A stretch of 64,000 bases of DNA from Schistosoma haematobium (taxonomy: Eukaryota; Platyhelminthes; Trematoda; Strigeidida; Schistosomatidae): contig NC_067196.1 in NCBI RefSeq assembly GCF_000699445.3, positions 35,608,616-35,672,615 on the forward strand, in the 5' to 3' direction. Positions 21,222 to 33,905 of the stretch are shown here, piece after piece. The first letter of the stretch is position 1. Each line of letters begins with the position of its first letter. The notes beneath the pieces were generated by a model, which was given only the letters and a program-made list of their open reading frames with translations, searched no databases and was not told where the DNA came from. Both the position numbers and the translations under genes were made by a program.

Positions 21222-23689
21222 CACTGGCTCACCCACCCACGAGCTGCGCAAATCAGTTTTTGCGTTTCTTTTCGTGTTTTATGGCACGGGCACTGGGGCA
21301 AGCCAGGGGTTTTCGCGCACATGTTACATATTGTCGTGGATTTTTTGTGTCGTTATTTAACAGCCTTTTTTCCATCACACATCAATTTTCGTTATGTTTG
21401 TGCTCACCAGTGAAGAGTTTAGCTTTCATAACTTTGACATCAGCAGAGGTAACCTGTTTTGCAGTTCTCTCCTAACTACCTTCTATAACTTCATCTATTG
21501 ACTGAGAGTGCAATATTACTGGCTTCAAGTTTTATTTTTCTTTCCATGATAATCTTCTACTCCACGGACCACAAACCATCCATGAACTACTACAAGGATG
21601 GTTGTGAGACATGTTGTAAGATTTTATGACGTATTCTTGACCTTTCAATATTATACGAAACATAGATTGGCATTTTAAAAACTTAGACCTTAAATGTCAC
21701 AGATTAGTTAAAGTCCTCACGGTTTTTTATTCACTGTTAAACCTGCTGACTTAGGTTTACGACCGAACGTGCAATAAAACACTACAAACAAGTATTTATA
21801 TCTCATATCCTCCAACAATTTACTTTCTGTGTGAGCATAGTGCGTATGGGTAATCTGAGATAGCACAGAATTATTCTTCCATATTTTATGGAAATCCTAT
21901 AGCGAACTATCAAATACAACCCAACTTCCGAATCGCTTGTTCGACATCATACGTTGAAACGCCTCGCTTAAGTCCGCTGAAATTTCACTTGATCATGAAG
22001 CCCTACAGACAACACGCATTATTTATGCAAAAAGCTATTCCTTGAAAAAAACTAACTGAAAAAAGTACAACAAATATTTAGGACTTAACGTTGAGTTGAC
22101 AGTTAAGCTTAACTTCTTTGATTAACAGCGACTCACAAAAACTCTGCGTATCTATAACCTTTAACGTTATCTCATCTTTCTCACGTTGTTTCCTATACCT
22201 TATCAACAAATTATAAAAAAGTGTTGACGGTTACTACAGCAGTTGGGATAACAGATCAAGTTACGAACCAACAACAGAGCTAACGTGCACACTACAAAAC
22301 AGAGAATGCTGAATCAATGCTCTTAGCAGTTGTTTTGTGCTTTTTCAAACATCAAAAGATGACTTGAATATGGAAAAGCCCAATGTTCAGACGAGACAAA
22401 ACACCCACGGCAATCGAAATACGGAATGACCGCCTCTAGTCAGGCCGTTCAAGGTCGTTCAAACGAAACGGCGGGCAAATTTGAAGGAGCCTGCCTTTTT
22501 TCCCTTGTTGTATTTTATTCATATACAACGAGCATTTTTCTTTGAGATAATTTTATTCACTCTCCTGCATTCGTACTTATTTGACCGTTCGATCAACACT
22601 TTTATGGGTTATCAAGCAAGTCGGTAGCCGTTAAAGTCCACATATTCATGGGATATATTTATAGATATATATTGCTAGGGATGGTTTTAACGTTCCGCAC
22701 AATTTCTTTTTAAAAACACCTCATAAAAAACACTGAAAGATTTGACCTTTAGGCTTTTTTGCCAGCACCTACCACAGAATATTCGTTGGTGTATATATAA
22801 CGTTCTGGGATATCCCAGAACCCATACGGGTTCTGACCGATATTGAAAAAAACTTGAGCTCGTTTCATATGCACGCTTTTCACTAAGTGATTTTTTAAAC
22901 ATTCACGTTATTTTGATGACATTAATTTAGTCTGATGAACATTTTGCGTAGGTGTAGTGATGGACACAAATAAATATGACTTGGCATCCAAACACTAAAC
23001 TCACTTTCCTTTAATATATCGCTCAATGGAAGCTGTATATTTGCTCCTACTTGAACTTATACATACATGTTTGTATCAGTCAGTGCGTGTATGCACATAT
23101 GCGTTTACACGAGCTTAAAAATATACACATGAACCAGCATGTCCATCAACGACTCTTACTGTTTTTCTAATCATATTCCTGTTTAATAGTGCGTATTTGA
23201 TTGTCCATCAATGTACTGGTGCAATGTGTACTTCGTGTCATTACAGTGTACCATCTGGAAATCATGTAACCAATCTAGTTTGCAAAATTCATATTGATAA
23301 ACGAATATGTGCTGTCACTGTTTTCAACCATGCTGTTACATTCTTTGGTTAGGTTAGTCGAACTAGGGGTAAGTGTAGTTAGATAGAGATATTTCCCATG
23401 GTATTTCTATCGCTTGGTTTTACGGTTTTCCTTTTCTTATAGCACCCAGTAAGTCAAGGTACTTCTCATTCAGCCAGTAAATTTCACGCTTGATCCTTGT
23501 TCCGTGTACTGCTTAAATAGCTGAATAGTACAATGAATCCATACAGTGTATTCCAAAGGAAAGCACACGAGCCTGTGTTTGATAAATGAGACATTTTTGA
23601 CTAAATGTCCTGATACATTCTAGTTTCTTATGTTTGCATTATTTTGCAATGTGTTTTCAGCTTTAGTTCATAGAAATTCATGTAAGTAA
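21222..23689. other. Intergenic, no gene seen
   Basis: AT-rich sequence between the CR1-like remnants and arfaptin. Contains a perfect 20-base palindrome at 22802-22821 with an adjacent small hairpin. The arfaptin promoter and any 5' UTR exon should lie in its right part. An acceptor-like TTTTCAG at 23654-23660 just upstream of the start codon suggests a leader exon or leader splice site there. Confidence 0.45.
22802..22821. repeat. Perfect 20-base palindrome with adjacent hairpin
   Basis: GTTCTGGGATATCCCAGAAC equals its own reverse complement. It is directly followed by AGAACCC, ATAC, GGGTTCT, a 7-base stem with 4-base loop sharing the AGAAC. No function assigned. Confidence 0.85.
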
Positions 23690-26600
23690 ATGAGAGCTAG
23701 CGCTAGTGCCTATACTACCGCACCGTCTAATCCACCATCTATTCATCATGAACCAAACTCCAATGTCTTCAGAAACTCTATAGAACATTCACAGAGCCTT
23801 ACTTCTAGTAACAGCATAGTTAACACTGTTTCATCACTATCAAGAGGTGAGGTTTGGTTATATTGCTTGATTTCTAACTTGTTTTCTAGATAAACCTATT
23901 AATGAGGCAGGACCTATGGAATCATATGATAGTCTTAACCTGCAGAACCGTTTGGAAAATTTTAAACATTGGAGTGTAACAACATTCAAATGCACAAAAC
24001 AAATGATTGAAGAAAAACTTGGAACAGCAAGTGTAACATGTGATCAAGAATTAGAGGATCGAATTTCAATGTTTAGGTTAGTTTGCAAAAGTGTTTAGCG
24101 GGTGATATTCAGTTATTTAATTTACAAACAAGCATACCACATTAATGAATTAAAATTTTTAATTTCCATACATATTTTTTAAAGTAAATTCTAGCAGCCC
24201 TATTAACTAAACGACACCAAATTACAATGCGACACTTTCCCGCAGTGCTTATTTCTATTTATAAAGGATATTCACTCAAACTGCTGAAAGAATGAATATA
24301 AAATAATGAGAGCAACTTTTTAGGTCATATTGTTTTTATTGTGTTTTATGGTTTAAATTTTTAAAATGAGACACCACATTACATGGCTCATAATTAGTCA
24401 CAACGGAGCAGGTGTATACACACTTTGTCTTCGTTTTAACCGTGAGATCAAAATTACTTTATACCTTTCTTTCTCCTTGTATCATATCCTTATATGAAAT
24501 TGTTTTTGCTTCTAATACCGTTGAAGTAACTGCTTCTATGAATTTGGTGTCCATCTTGTTGTGTTAATGAGGTATGGAAACTTGGGGCGTTGCATATATG
24601 TAGCTGACCGACTGACTGACTTGAGTACTACTTCCTCACGTGCTTTCGAAAGATCTAACTTCCTGTTTTCAAATTATTAATCATTGTTGAACTAACATTG
24701 TTCCTGTTAAAATGTATTTGAAACGATTTTACTCTTAACAATAAAACCAAACGCTGTTGTGAATGTAGTCTGAACAAAGGTATTAGCGTTTTGCGTGAGA
24801 TGTTTTGAATCTGTAATTCATTGACTGGAAATGCCAATGATAAAAGTCTTAGCGTAAACATACGTTTTATGAGAACATAGTCTATTCTGAAGGTAAAATT
24901 TTAGAATTCAAGGTAGGAACCAGTCTTACAAATTCATTCAGGCTCATCAGATAAATATATTACTTCTGACCGCTTTTGAACATACTATATTGAATATGAA
25001 AGCATTTAGGCTAACGTGTGTTTAAAATAAAACTTAGTTACTTTTAACAAAGGACGAATCATGTATTAACTTGTTTTACTGACTTTTTTTCAGCTGGTGC
25101 ACGTCATTTCTGACTTTGATAGGAAATAAAGTGTAAAATCTTTACCGTATAGAAACTATATCATACTTAAATGATTTCATAAGTGAAATCACATGTACCT
25201 CCTTTAATCTGGCTTTATTAAAATGACGTCTAACAGAACAGTGTTCAGGTGCTTAAAAAATATTGTCTAGCAGAAGTCAAAGTTGTTTACGTAAAGTATA
25301 AGTGAGTTTCTGAGGGGATTGTCACTATTACTTTTATAATGTTGTCTTGTGACATCGATGAGATAGTTGGGCCAATAAGAGGTGCTTAGAGAATATTTTT
25401 GTCTTATCCTCCCACACATACACAATATCAACTTACCAACATATTCAACAACTAACAATTTTGCCGAAACTACTGACCTGTTCTTTCATCTTTCTATGTT
25501 GATATGGTGTTGGAACTTGGGGGGGGGTATATATGTCTCAGATTATACGTTGCATATGACTGACCATTATGGAAATATGGCTTGTTTTCGATATCCAAAA
25601 TACTTACCTAAATTGCAGGTTTCAGTAATATCCGAACAAAAAACTATTTTAAATAGTCTTCGGAGCCAATATGAATAGTATTATGAACTGACTACGCCAT
25701 TGCTGTAGTAGGGTCTTTAGTTGAGTAAAATCTTTCAAGTAAAATTAGGATTGTTTCACTATAGGTTAAGATGAAAAATTCTTTCATTTTAGGTTTTGTT
25801 TGCTAGAAGTTTTATAAACATGTAATGCGTAAGATCTACTTAATCAGTGTACTTCAATATATGCAAGGGACATACATAACCTACCATCACTAGTTTTCTA
25901 TTAGTATTGATAATTATTACATATATGGTTTTCGACGGGTTTTCTTGCTTGTTATTGAACATCATATTTAAGAATCATTAAATTATTAAAATCTATTCTT
26001 ATGAGGGAAGGTGAAATTCCGTTTTTCAGTTAAAATGCTCTCAACATTCTCTGTACGAATATTAAACTTCTGGCTGACGTTTATCCGAGCTTTCTAACCA
26101 GTAATTATTAGTGTGTAGTATTCTTTTCTTTTATCTTTGTTTCGATATAGAAATATGCATCAACAGTATAGAATATTGCATAACCTCGCTGAAAAGTTAG
26201 CTAATAGTTTTCGTGAAACTATTCATCATCAACGTGCATTTACGAGTCATATGACTACTTTAATTGTACAGCAGCCTGATTTAAACAGTGAATTCACCTA
26301 TAATACAGAAACCCAACGTATTGTTATATCAAATGGAGAAAAATTATTGGGTATGGATTATGTATACTTTTTGGCTTGATTCCACGTTTCATTTAATTTT
26401 TCTTTGAGATTTTTCTAATGAGCTTACTTCAGATAAAAAACAGCTGATTTTCCCTGGTATAGGACACTTTAATGTCTTTGCACGATCTCTACAGATGTCA
26501 AACCCAAAAATTTTAGGTCTCACGATATGCCTATTACATTTGGATTAATAAGTTAAAATCCAATCTAAAGGTAAGGCGCTTTTGGGAGGGAGGATTGATC

Positions 26601-29600
26601 ACATTATTTCATTCTATGACTTGAATTAGGCAGTGAATAATTGGTTCGTGTACTCGACTTTCTAGCAGAGCAATTTTACGCCAGCCATTACAAGTGTGGT
26701 TCAAAGCTGACTATATAAATATCCACTTGGTAAACGAGATACACTTGTTACTATTATTTTTTATATATTGTCTTGATTATTGAGGATCATAAAAATCAAA
26801 CTGGTTATTACTAGTACACCAAAAGACATAGTATCTTAATGGCTCATAAGAAACTAATGGAACACTTCTGTTTTATTTAAGTAACTAGCACCAATCAAGC
26901 CAGTGGTACAATAAACCAACTTATCTTAATGGTCATATCTTTCCATTAGTATGGAAGGCATTTACTTCTTGGGTACCAACTAGACCAGTTTTCTAAGAGA
27001 TTTTCAGAAGAAATGCAGGTTTTTATTTTCTTATAGTTGGAAAAGACAATTTTCAAGTATGAATGTTTAATTCGCGCTATTAAATGACTATAGTTTAAAC
27101 TGATAAAATGTCCCTAAAATTAGTTAAAGGGGTTGAATAGATTTCTTTTTGGTGAAGTTTATGATAACTAGATTATTGTTCATCATAAATCAATGTTGCA
27201 GTGTTAAGTTTGTTACTATTTAACTATTGTTGTTTGAAAGTTCTTTAATTCTAGCATCAAAGCTACAGAAAAGATCTTCGGATTATCTAATAGTAAGCTC
27301 TTGAAGTTACTATACTTTAGTCTAATCGTTTCTTAACTTTGTCTGACTCTATACTCCTATGTGACAAATTTCTTTTTTATCTATTTATTTAAACACAAAT
27401 ACTGGTACAAAGATTTGTAGTTCATGTGGATGATTTTGATGGAGTTTTGTCCTCTGAGCTGGATGGTTTGGTCGTGGAGTTTTCATCGTTCTTCTGAACA
27501 TCATCAGCACAAACTTCAGGTAGCCAATCAAGATCGAGGTTTACAGGACAAGCTGTGAGTCATATGTGGAGAAATTCGGACACTTCACTTCTATCTGGTT
27601 TGTGCTGATGATGTTGTTCAGAAGAACGACGAAAGCTCCACGATCACACCATCCAGCTCAGTGAACAAAACTCCACCAAAAACACTGGTACAAAAAGGCA
27701 TCAAAATATATGTGCGCCACACAATAGCAATGAGACTCTGAAGAGAAAGAAAAAGGAAGGTGATTATTATAAACGAGAAAGAAGTGAATAATTTTAATAT
27801 GAGCGTGGAAAAAGTAGTGGAAGGAGCGTTTCATTAAAAAAATACGAACAAAAAGGATTCTTTCAGTGAAGGAAGTTATTCTTATATGAAGATAGTAAAA
27901 GAATGTTACAGCAGGACGTCCAATAACGTCTTAAGCAACAAGGTTGCTCTATCTCTGGGACCTCAACCGAGGGGTCGTAAAGGACCAACAGAAGCCAGTC
28001 CTGCACAGCTTTCTCTCATACCACGACACCATGTCATGCACTGACCACCTCTCCGCTTTTTCTAACAATTATCTGACCTACGACCTTTATTTATACATAA
28101 AACGAAGTGCATAACCAGATAAATGTTACTATGTTTGCATTTCATTAATCGTTTGTAGAGTTCTGTTTTATACCATGAATGTGTACTTGCTGAATCTCTG
28201 CAAACCCACTCTGTGAATTAGTGCAAGCCTTATGATGTTAGGAGGACTTCCTTAACATTACACTAAGTTGATTAATTTATTATAACATAATTAAGCACGC
28301 ATATAATAGTGGCTTCTGCTTTCATTTCTAACCTGTTTACCGTATAATCAAAATAGTTTTCGTTATAATATCCGAATTGCTTCAGTCGATTGTAATTGAT
28401 AAGTCAGTGTCATTCTGAAGAAATGTAGTGTAGTAATCAATATTTATCTGACTGTCTCAATGGATTTGAAATTTAGCCAGATCACGTTTACGCAGTAAAA
28501 TGAAATTATTGGCACAAGTAACTTCTAAGTAAACTGATATCAAAAGACACTACGATTAGCTACCGTAGTGCGTTTTCTTGTTAATCAATGCAATAATAAA
28601 TTTATGTCAGATGTTTATTGAACATATCATTATACAATTATTCCAACTTTTCTAATTTCACGTATCCATCTGTCACTTGTGAGAAATTCGCTATCTTTAC
28701 GACAGTCAATCCCTTTTATAAATTAAAAGAATGCAATAAAACCGAGTTAATCCTAAAAATGTATTGTACAGATATATCACATTTTTTCAAATCAGCGTCG
28801 TCTTCTCATCATCCTTTCAAAGTATACTATCCACTCGCGGTATTTAGTGTGATTTACTTATTAAGTTCCTCTCTATCTTATTAAATTCACTAATCTTTTT
28901 ATTCATTTATGATATTTATTTTGTTTCAATCCCTGTAGCATCATTAAACCATTTTGTTAATTCTTTGAACACACTGGTTAGTCATACATTTGAAGATACA
29001 TGGACTACTGTTTCTAGTATGCAGTCGGCTCGTATACAATATGATGCTTATCGTAACGAAATGAACCAAACAAAAAGTAAAAAACCTAATGTTAATAATA
29101 ATTCTGATACTGTCACACCCACTACGATTACAATCTCAGGCAACTCATTTGCCACTGACTTGATTCACGATAACCATAATTTACAATCACGATTAGATGC
29201 AGCTTGTGAACGGTATTCCCAATTGAGAAAAGCTGTTCTATGTAAATTGGAATTTTTACAAGAAAACAGGGTGAGTTTATAAATCTAAAACTGTACATTT
29301 AACAGCAAAACTATGCACGCATAGTTTCCATTCGACAGTAATCCCTATTAGTGTAGAACTTTGGAAGTAATCAAGTCTTGTAAACTGTTACGGTTTTTTC
29401 GAAAGGTGCGAGGTGTGTCAGTACGTTACTAATACGACATTAAACCTATGGCGATTAGATAAATTGGACAACTGATGCACAATAGGACTTCGACTATGAC
29501 GCATCCAATCTTTTAAGGAACCAACTGAATCTCAACACTTGAAGAGATTACGTGCTTCAACATCAATTTATTTCTAAGATAATCACCCTATTATTAAGAG

Positions 29601-30508
29601 ACTAACTGGAATGTATAGCGTCCCGCTGTCATTATTTTACGTTTGAGTAATTTAGCTATTAATATTTTAGTAGTTTTCGTACGATGAAATATATCAGAGG
29701 ACGGAACTCATTGAAAACACCATAATCCATTCTGTTTTTAAAACATTAGGTATGTCTATATCTCTCAATAGACACTTAACCTTTGCCTACTTGGGAGGAC
29801 TGGCAAAGTCACTGATCCGCTAAGAGTTTTCAAGGAACACTTTTGTTAACTAATTTGGAAGCATAAGCCTATGAAACAAACAGACAGTAATCCTTTTTAA
29901 TGAAAACCATAACATCTATAATACTTAAGCGTCTGTTCTGAGTGATTCACTATATTTCTTTGTGATGATGGTAAGGTATTCGGTGTCAAAGTCCCATAAT
30001 TCTCCTGAGAAATTTCACAGGTTAGTTGTAGACTAATATTTTAATTATTTCATGCACGCAATACAGTGTTGCGCAAAACATATTAAACTATGCATTTTGT
30101 AAACTTTTGTGTGACCCGGCTGTGAACCACGCTTCTCAATACGAAGGGTTATGATACAGTCTACCTGTTCAAACTGAAACGAAGGTAAAGTGTCAAACCT
30201 GCAAGCTAATTAGTAAACGATAACTGATTTAAGCAGTCTCCATTTTTAAATGGGTGTCATCAGTCATTTTCTATGTAATTTATCTACCACCAACATTAAT
30301 GATATTGATTCGATATTTTCAATCTCTACTTGTTTCATTTTCATATTTACACTTCGCTTGTTATTAGTTGCGTGTTATGCAACACCAACTAGTGCTTTTA
30401 CAGAATGCAACATCAGCATTCTTCTCTGGAAATAATCAACAATTGGATCAAATTTTAAACCAGTATAAAATCAAATTGTCAAATACACAAAATGGGGTTA
30501 GCCATTAA
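23690..30508 (+). CDS. ARFIP2: Arfaptin (AH/BAR-domain Arf/Arl1 and Rac effector)
   Basis: Five exons: 23690-23846, 23890-24076, 26151-26350, 28939-29270, 30368-30508, giving 338 residues (human arfaptin-2 has 341). All introns GT-AG with matching phases; the first is only 43 bases. Residues 1-72 are a Ser/Asn-rich, weakly conserved N-terminus. The AH (BAR-like) domain runs from about residue 74 to 330: FKHWSVTTFKCTKQMIEEKL, SEFTYNTETQ, NGEKLLGA, SLNTLVSHTFEDT, RIQYDAYRNEM, KLEFLQEN and MQHQLVLLQNATSAFFSGNN. Arfaptins dimerise into a curved coiled-coil surface that binds Arl1/Arf1 and Rac1 at the trans-Golgi and shapes secretory carriers. The start is the ATG immediately after an in-frame stop. 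Paralogue assignment (ARFIP1 or ARFIP2) is uncertain. Confidence 0.95.
27376..28072 (-). mobile_element. 5'-truncated RTE-like element split by a foldback insertion
   Basis: Minus-strand copy of the 3' end of the element at 37084-40838: it shares the tail (TTTATTTAAACAC and TGCGCCACACAA on the plus strand) and the 3' end of the coding region/UTR (AAAGGACCAACAGAAGCCAG, ACTGACCACCTCTCCGCTTT). It is interrupted at 27412-27683 by a palindromic insertion. It lies in arfaptin intron 3, antisense to the gene. Confidence 0.75.
27412..27683. mobile_element. Foldback (inverted-repeat) element with 11-base TSD
   Basis: A 272-base insertion with long inverted arms (about 27436-27521 and 27597-27682; for example CTGAGCTGGATGG against CCATCCAGCTCAG, and GCACAAAC against GTTTGTGC) around a unique middle of about 70 bases. 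It is flanked by direct repeats ACTGGTACAAA at 27401-27411 and 27684-27694, inside the RTE tail whose uninterrupted form is seen near 40800. No coding capacity. The left arm has about 25 extra bases outside the pairing. Confidence 0.8.
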
Positions 30509-32796
30509 TTAGTTTTCTTTTTCTATTTGTTACTGTTTCACTTGCATTTCCTTTATATAACATAAAATAAATACATATGATTAAGTTTTGCCTTGTGTGT
30601 GCTGTGCGTCCATTAAGTGACATACATTCATACAAATGAACTGGTAATGTTTCTTTCGACAGATCATTTTCAACCCATATATGTATTTACACACAAATGC
30701 AAAATTTGTGACTTAGGTGATACTAATTATGGACATTTACAGTGTTTTGAATTTCGAACTTATTAATTATTCTTACTGATTTTTATTTGGTAATGTGTTA
30801 TTCCGTTTGTATTTACTGTTTATGAAGTTGTTGCATATCTTCAAAAACTTATACTTACATTTAAGTAGTAAATGTTTGTGATTTTGTACAACTGCTAACT
30901 GGAAATGGCAGTCAGTAATTCTTAATTTCATGGCAGAGAATTTGAACCACATTTCCCAAGGGTTATTGTAGTTACATAGATGGAACTGAGCTCAAATCTT
31001 GGTTACCGTAACCGCTAAGTTATCTACTCGACTTATCCATCCACAATTAGATTGAAAAAAATGTGATAGCTGTGGATCCATACCAAACGCATTGAAAACG
31101 ATGAATTTAATCGTATCCGTGGTCTGTACAGTATAGTGTGCTTTTTAATATCTGTGTATACTCTTAGTCATGGGATATGTTCAAGATCCACTAAAGATCA
31201 AAGTGCACTAGACGGTCGTTCTGTCCCTGCACGTAGTCGAACTAAAGACATTGAGCAATATACTTCTGGGTCATCCGGGTCATCATTTCCAGTTTCAGTC
31301 GAGTTTTTATATATGACGTAGATCTTCAAAACGGCAAACAGCAACGACTGACTACACAATGTATTTAAGTAAACTTTAATGTTACGTAACCGGTGGAATG
31401 TAACCATGTTAGTGGTGAGACATTGTGCAGGAGTGAGAGTGAACAACGAGTATAGTATGCCTATTTGGATTCTAACTGTTTGCATACTTCTAATTGATCA
31501 TACACAAGTTGGTTCATATTGACTCGGCTACCATATTTCCAAATGCACCACATAAAACCACTAATATGGTGTATACAAGGATAAGACAATTTGATGATTT
31601 ATCGGGACCAGATTCACAGTACTAGTTTATTTAACATCATTCTCACAAAACAACGCAACCAAATATGACCACCTAAAGACCAGAGCAATAAATACACCAC
31701 TAAATAAAATCCAGGTGCCTTAATACTGTCGAATATTGCGGTTTAATAGCTAAGAAGAAGTTCTAATGTTAAGTCAACATAGACGGGTGGTTTTCAGATG
31801 GATCGGTTTAGTCATACTCTTAATGCAACTAGATAGATCAAAATGAATATGAAATGCATATGTCCTTAAATCGGACCGACTTCAAGGTTAGTTTCTTTCT
31901 CAGTACCATAGAACGGCCGCTGGGTATCTTAGGTCGAACTAAATTATCCAAGACGAAAAATCCTGATTCCCTGTTTTACCAATCACAATCTGAGTTATAG
32001 ACTAAACTTAAAACATAAGATGCATTTAGGATCCAAGAGACTTCTGAAAGAGTATATTTAATGGTAAAATACGTTTAGAAGGGGGGTACTGAACGTCTGT
32101 TTCTTTTTGTTGAGATGATATCGATTGCATTTGGCTAAAATGTAAGAATGTGACGATGATCAACCACTTGTCTAGTGTGATATACGTACAATTGAGATCT
32201 TCAGTCTGTTTCCATGAGAAGAGCTATTAGTATTTCTGATTCTTGTACAAAATTGCCATGTGCAATAGCAGGTCATAAGTTGAGTACATTTTCAAAGACT
32301 TAAATTACAACGACGAACTAATTCACCATCAGATAAACATTTAAACCGTATTGGAAAGCTTGGTAAGGTTTATATGGAAACGGGTGTATAACTGACTATA
32401 ATTAATTGAATTTAAAATCCATTGCCTGCTGTGTTCCTTCATTGGCACAAAAAAGACACTTAACAAACATGGAGGGACAAGTAACCTAGTTGTGATTAAT
32501 CAAATATTTGACACACTACTGATTTGGAAAAAAGGATACATCTTTATTTGCTAAAATAGTGTTCTATGGTAAGGTAGAAAGGTGCTAATTAATTAAGAAA
32601 CTTGGAGTGGTATGTTAAGACTTGGAAATCAGATATTGAAGAGAGGTTGTAATAATCGGCTGGTGAAAAAGTGAAATGATTGCCCACCTGATAGTTATTA
32701 AGAACAGAATAATCAAAAGGTTGTAGTAGTTACTAATTAGTTCTGAAAATAATTGGAAAGGAGTAGGAACAATGAAATAAAGAGAAATACGACAGA
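30509..32796. other. Intergenic, no gene seen
   Basis: Sequence downstream of arfaptin. Open frames near 31136-31485 overlap on both strands without recognisable motifs. The 3' UTR and polyadenylation site of arfaptin should be just after 30508 (AATAAA near 30567). Confidence 0.45.
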
Positions 32797-33270
32797 TCAT
32801 AGAAGATAGAAAGGGAGGTTAAGGGTGGGGGACTGAACATATTGTTTTTGTAGGAAAAGGTTAGGCTTAAACTGGTTAATTAACATTAGAATCTGCCGTA
32901 CACAAGTTGTCCATCTGCATTTATATCGAGCCAACTTTTCCATGTATAATTCTGGAGAAGCGGAGCGACCAGGATAGACTAGATGCTCCAAGATCGAGCT
33001 TTTGACTGACTTCTGTAATCCTTTGCAAAGCCAGGTAGGGTGATGATGTTCGGAGATGCGTTTCGAAAGGGCTCGCTTTGTGCGACCAATATAGCCTGCT
33101 CCACAAGAACAAGTAAACTGATAAATGCACATTAATTTGGACCAAAGTGGGAGCTTGTCCTTCACATAACATCGGACCATAGACCGACTAGGAAAGATAA
33201 TGCAGAGTTCAGTCGAATAGGATGTTTTCCTCAGAGATCTTGCAAGCCTGTTTCTCAGAATTTCTGCCAC
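32797..33270 (-). pseudogene. GIY-YIG endonuclease end of the Penelope-like element
   Basis: Frame of 157 codons containing IYQFTCSCGAGYIGRTKRAL followed by RISEHH, i.e. the GIY-YIG core in its Penelope form with Cys residues just before GAGYIG. Upstream residues LRKTSYSTELCIIF and RCYVKDKLPL belong to the RT-endonuclease linker. The protein is intact locally but disconnected from RT. Confidence 0.8.
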
Positions 33271-33905
33271 AGTATCTATTTCAAACTGAATGTTAACGAA
33301 ATCTTTGGTGCTGTGGACACCACGTTGTTTTGGCTTAAGATTTTTCCCAATAAATTTAGATGTATATCTGTTGCTAGTTAGTGCCTACCGTAGTCAAGTT
33401 CGGCATCGATTGTATTTTCTGTACAGATGCGTCTAGCCCTCGAGCTGAGAGAATGGATCGGGTTTCTCTTTTTGCTTCAGTAGGACCCAACTTTGATAAT
33501 TCGTGTACTGACCATTTGATGTTGGCTTTCTATGTATTGATCTCTGTAGAGAACCGCCAGGTCTCCTTTTTACCGGAGCATCTAAGAGGTGGGAATATGA
33601 ATATGGCACTCATTCTACCGTGAACTTAGTTGATTGATAACAGTTATTGAACGAGTCCGGGATGTCATTAACATTGATGTTTATATCACAAGTAATGAAA
33701 ATGTCGTCTTTTATAGAACGAAGCTATCAACTACCGGTCTAAGTATAATGTTTTTGAGATTAGCAATGAAACAGTCAACTAGAAACGGGCCGAGTGGTGA
33801 CCCCTTTGCAAAGCCATCAGTTTGTCTATAGAACTGATTTCTAAAATTTAAATTATACGTCGGGAAAGCATCGAAGTAGTCCCTTCGAATATTGTATTGG
33901 AACAC
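32797..33905 (-). mobile_element. Penelope-like element, 5'-truncated and decayed
   Basis: On the minus strand an RT fragment (FYRQTDGFAKGSPLGPFLVD at about 33840-33775, then a frameshifted DDIFITCDI near 33700, then GGSLQRSIHRKPTSNGQYTN near 33560) is followed by a GIY-YIG endonuclease frame (33270-32797). RT plus C-terminal GIY-YIG is diagnostic of Penelope-like elements. Frameshifts and stops separate the parts and the N-terminal half is missing. Confidence 0.85.

Noticed and set aside
27597..27660. Second hammerhead-like pattern (CTGATGA, stem, GAAA) in the foldback element
   Set aside because: Stem II pairs with a bulge, but no valid cleavage triplet precedes the stem I partner (G at the cleavage position). 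The arms pair fully as a plain inverted repeat, so the match is best explained by the palindrome.
28618..28884. 88-codon frame in an arfaptin intron
   Set aside because: Low-complexity, AT-rich composition, no motif, and it lies between well-supported exons.
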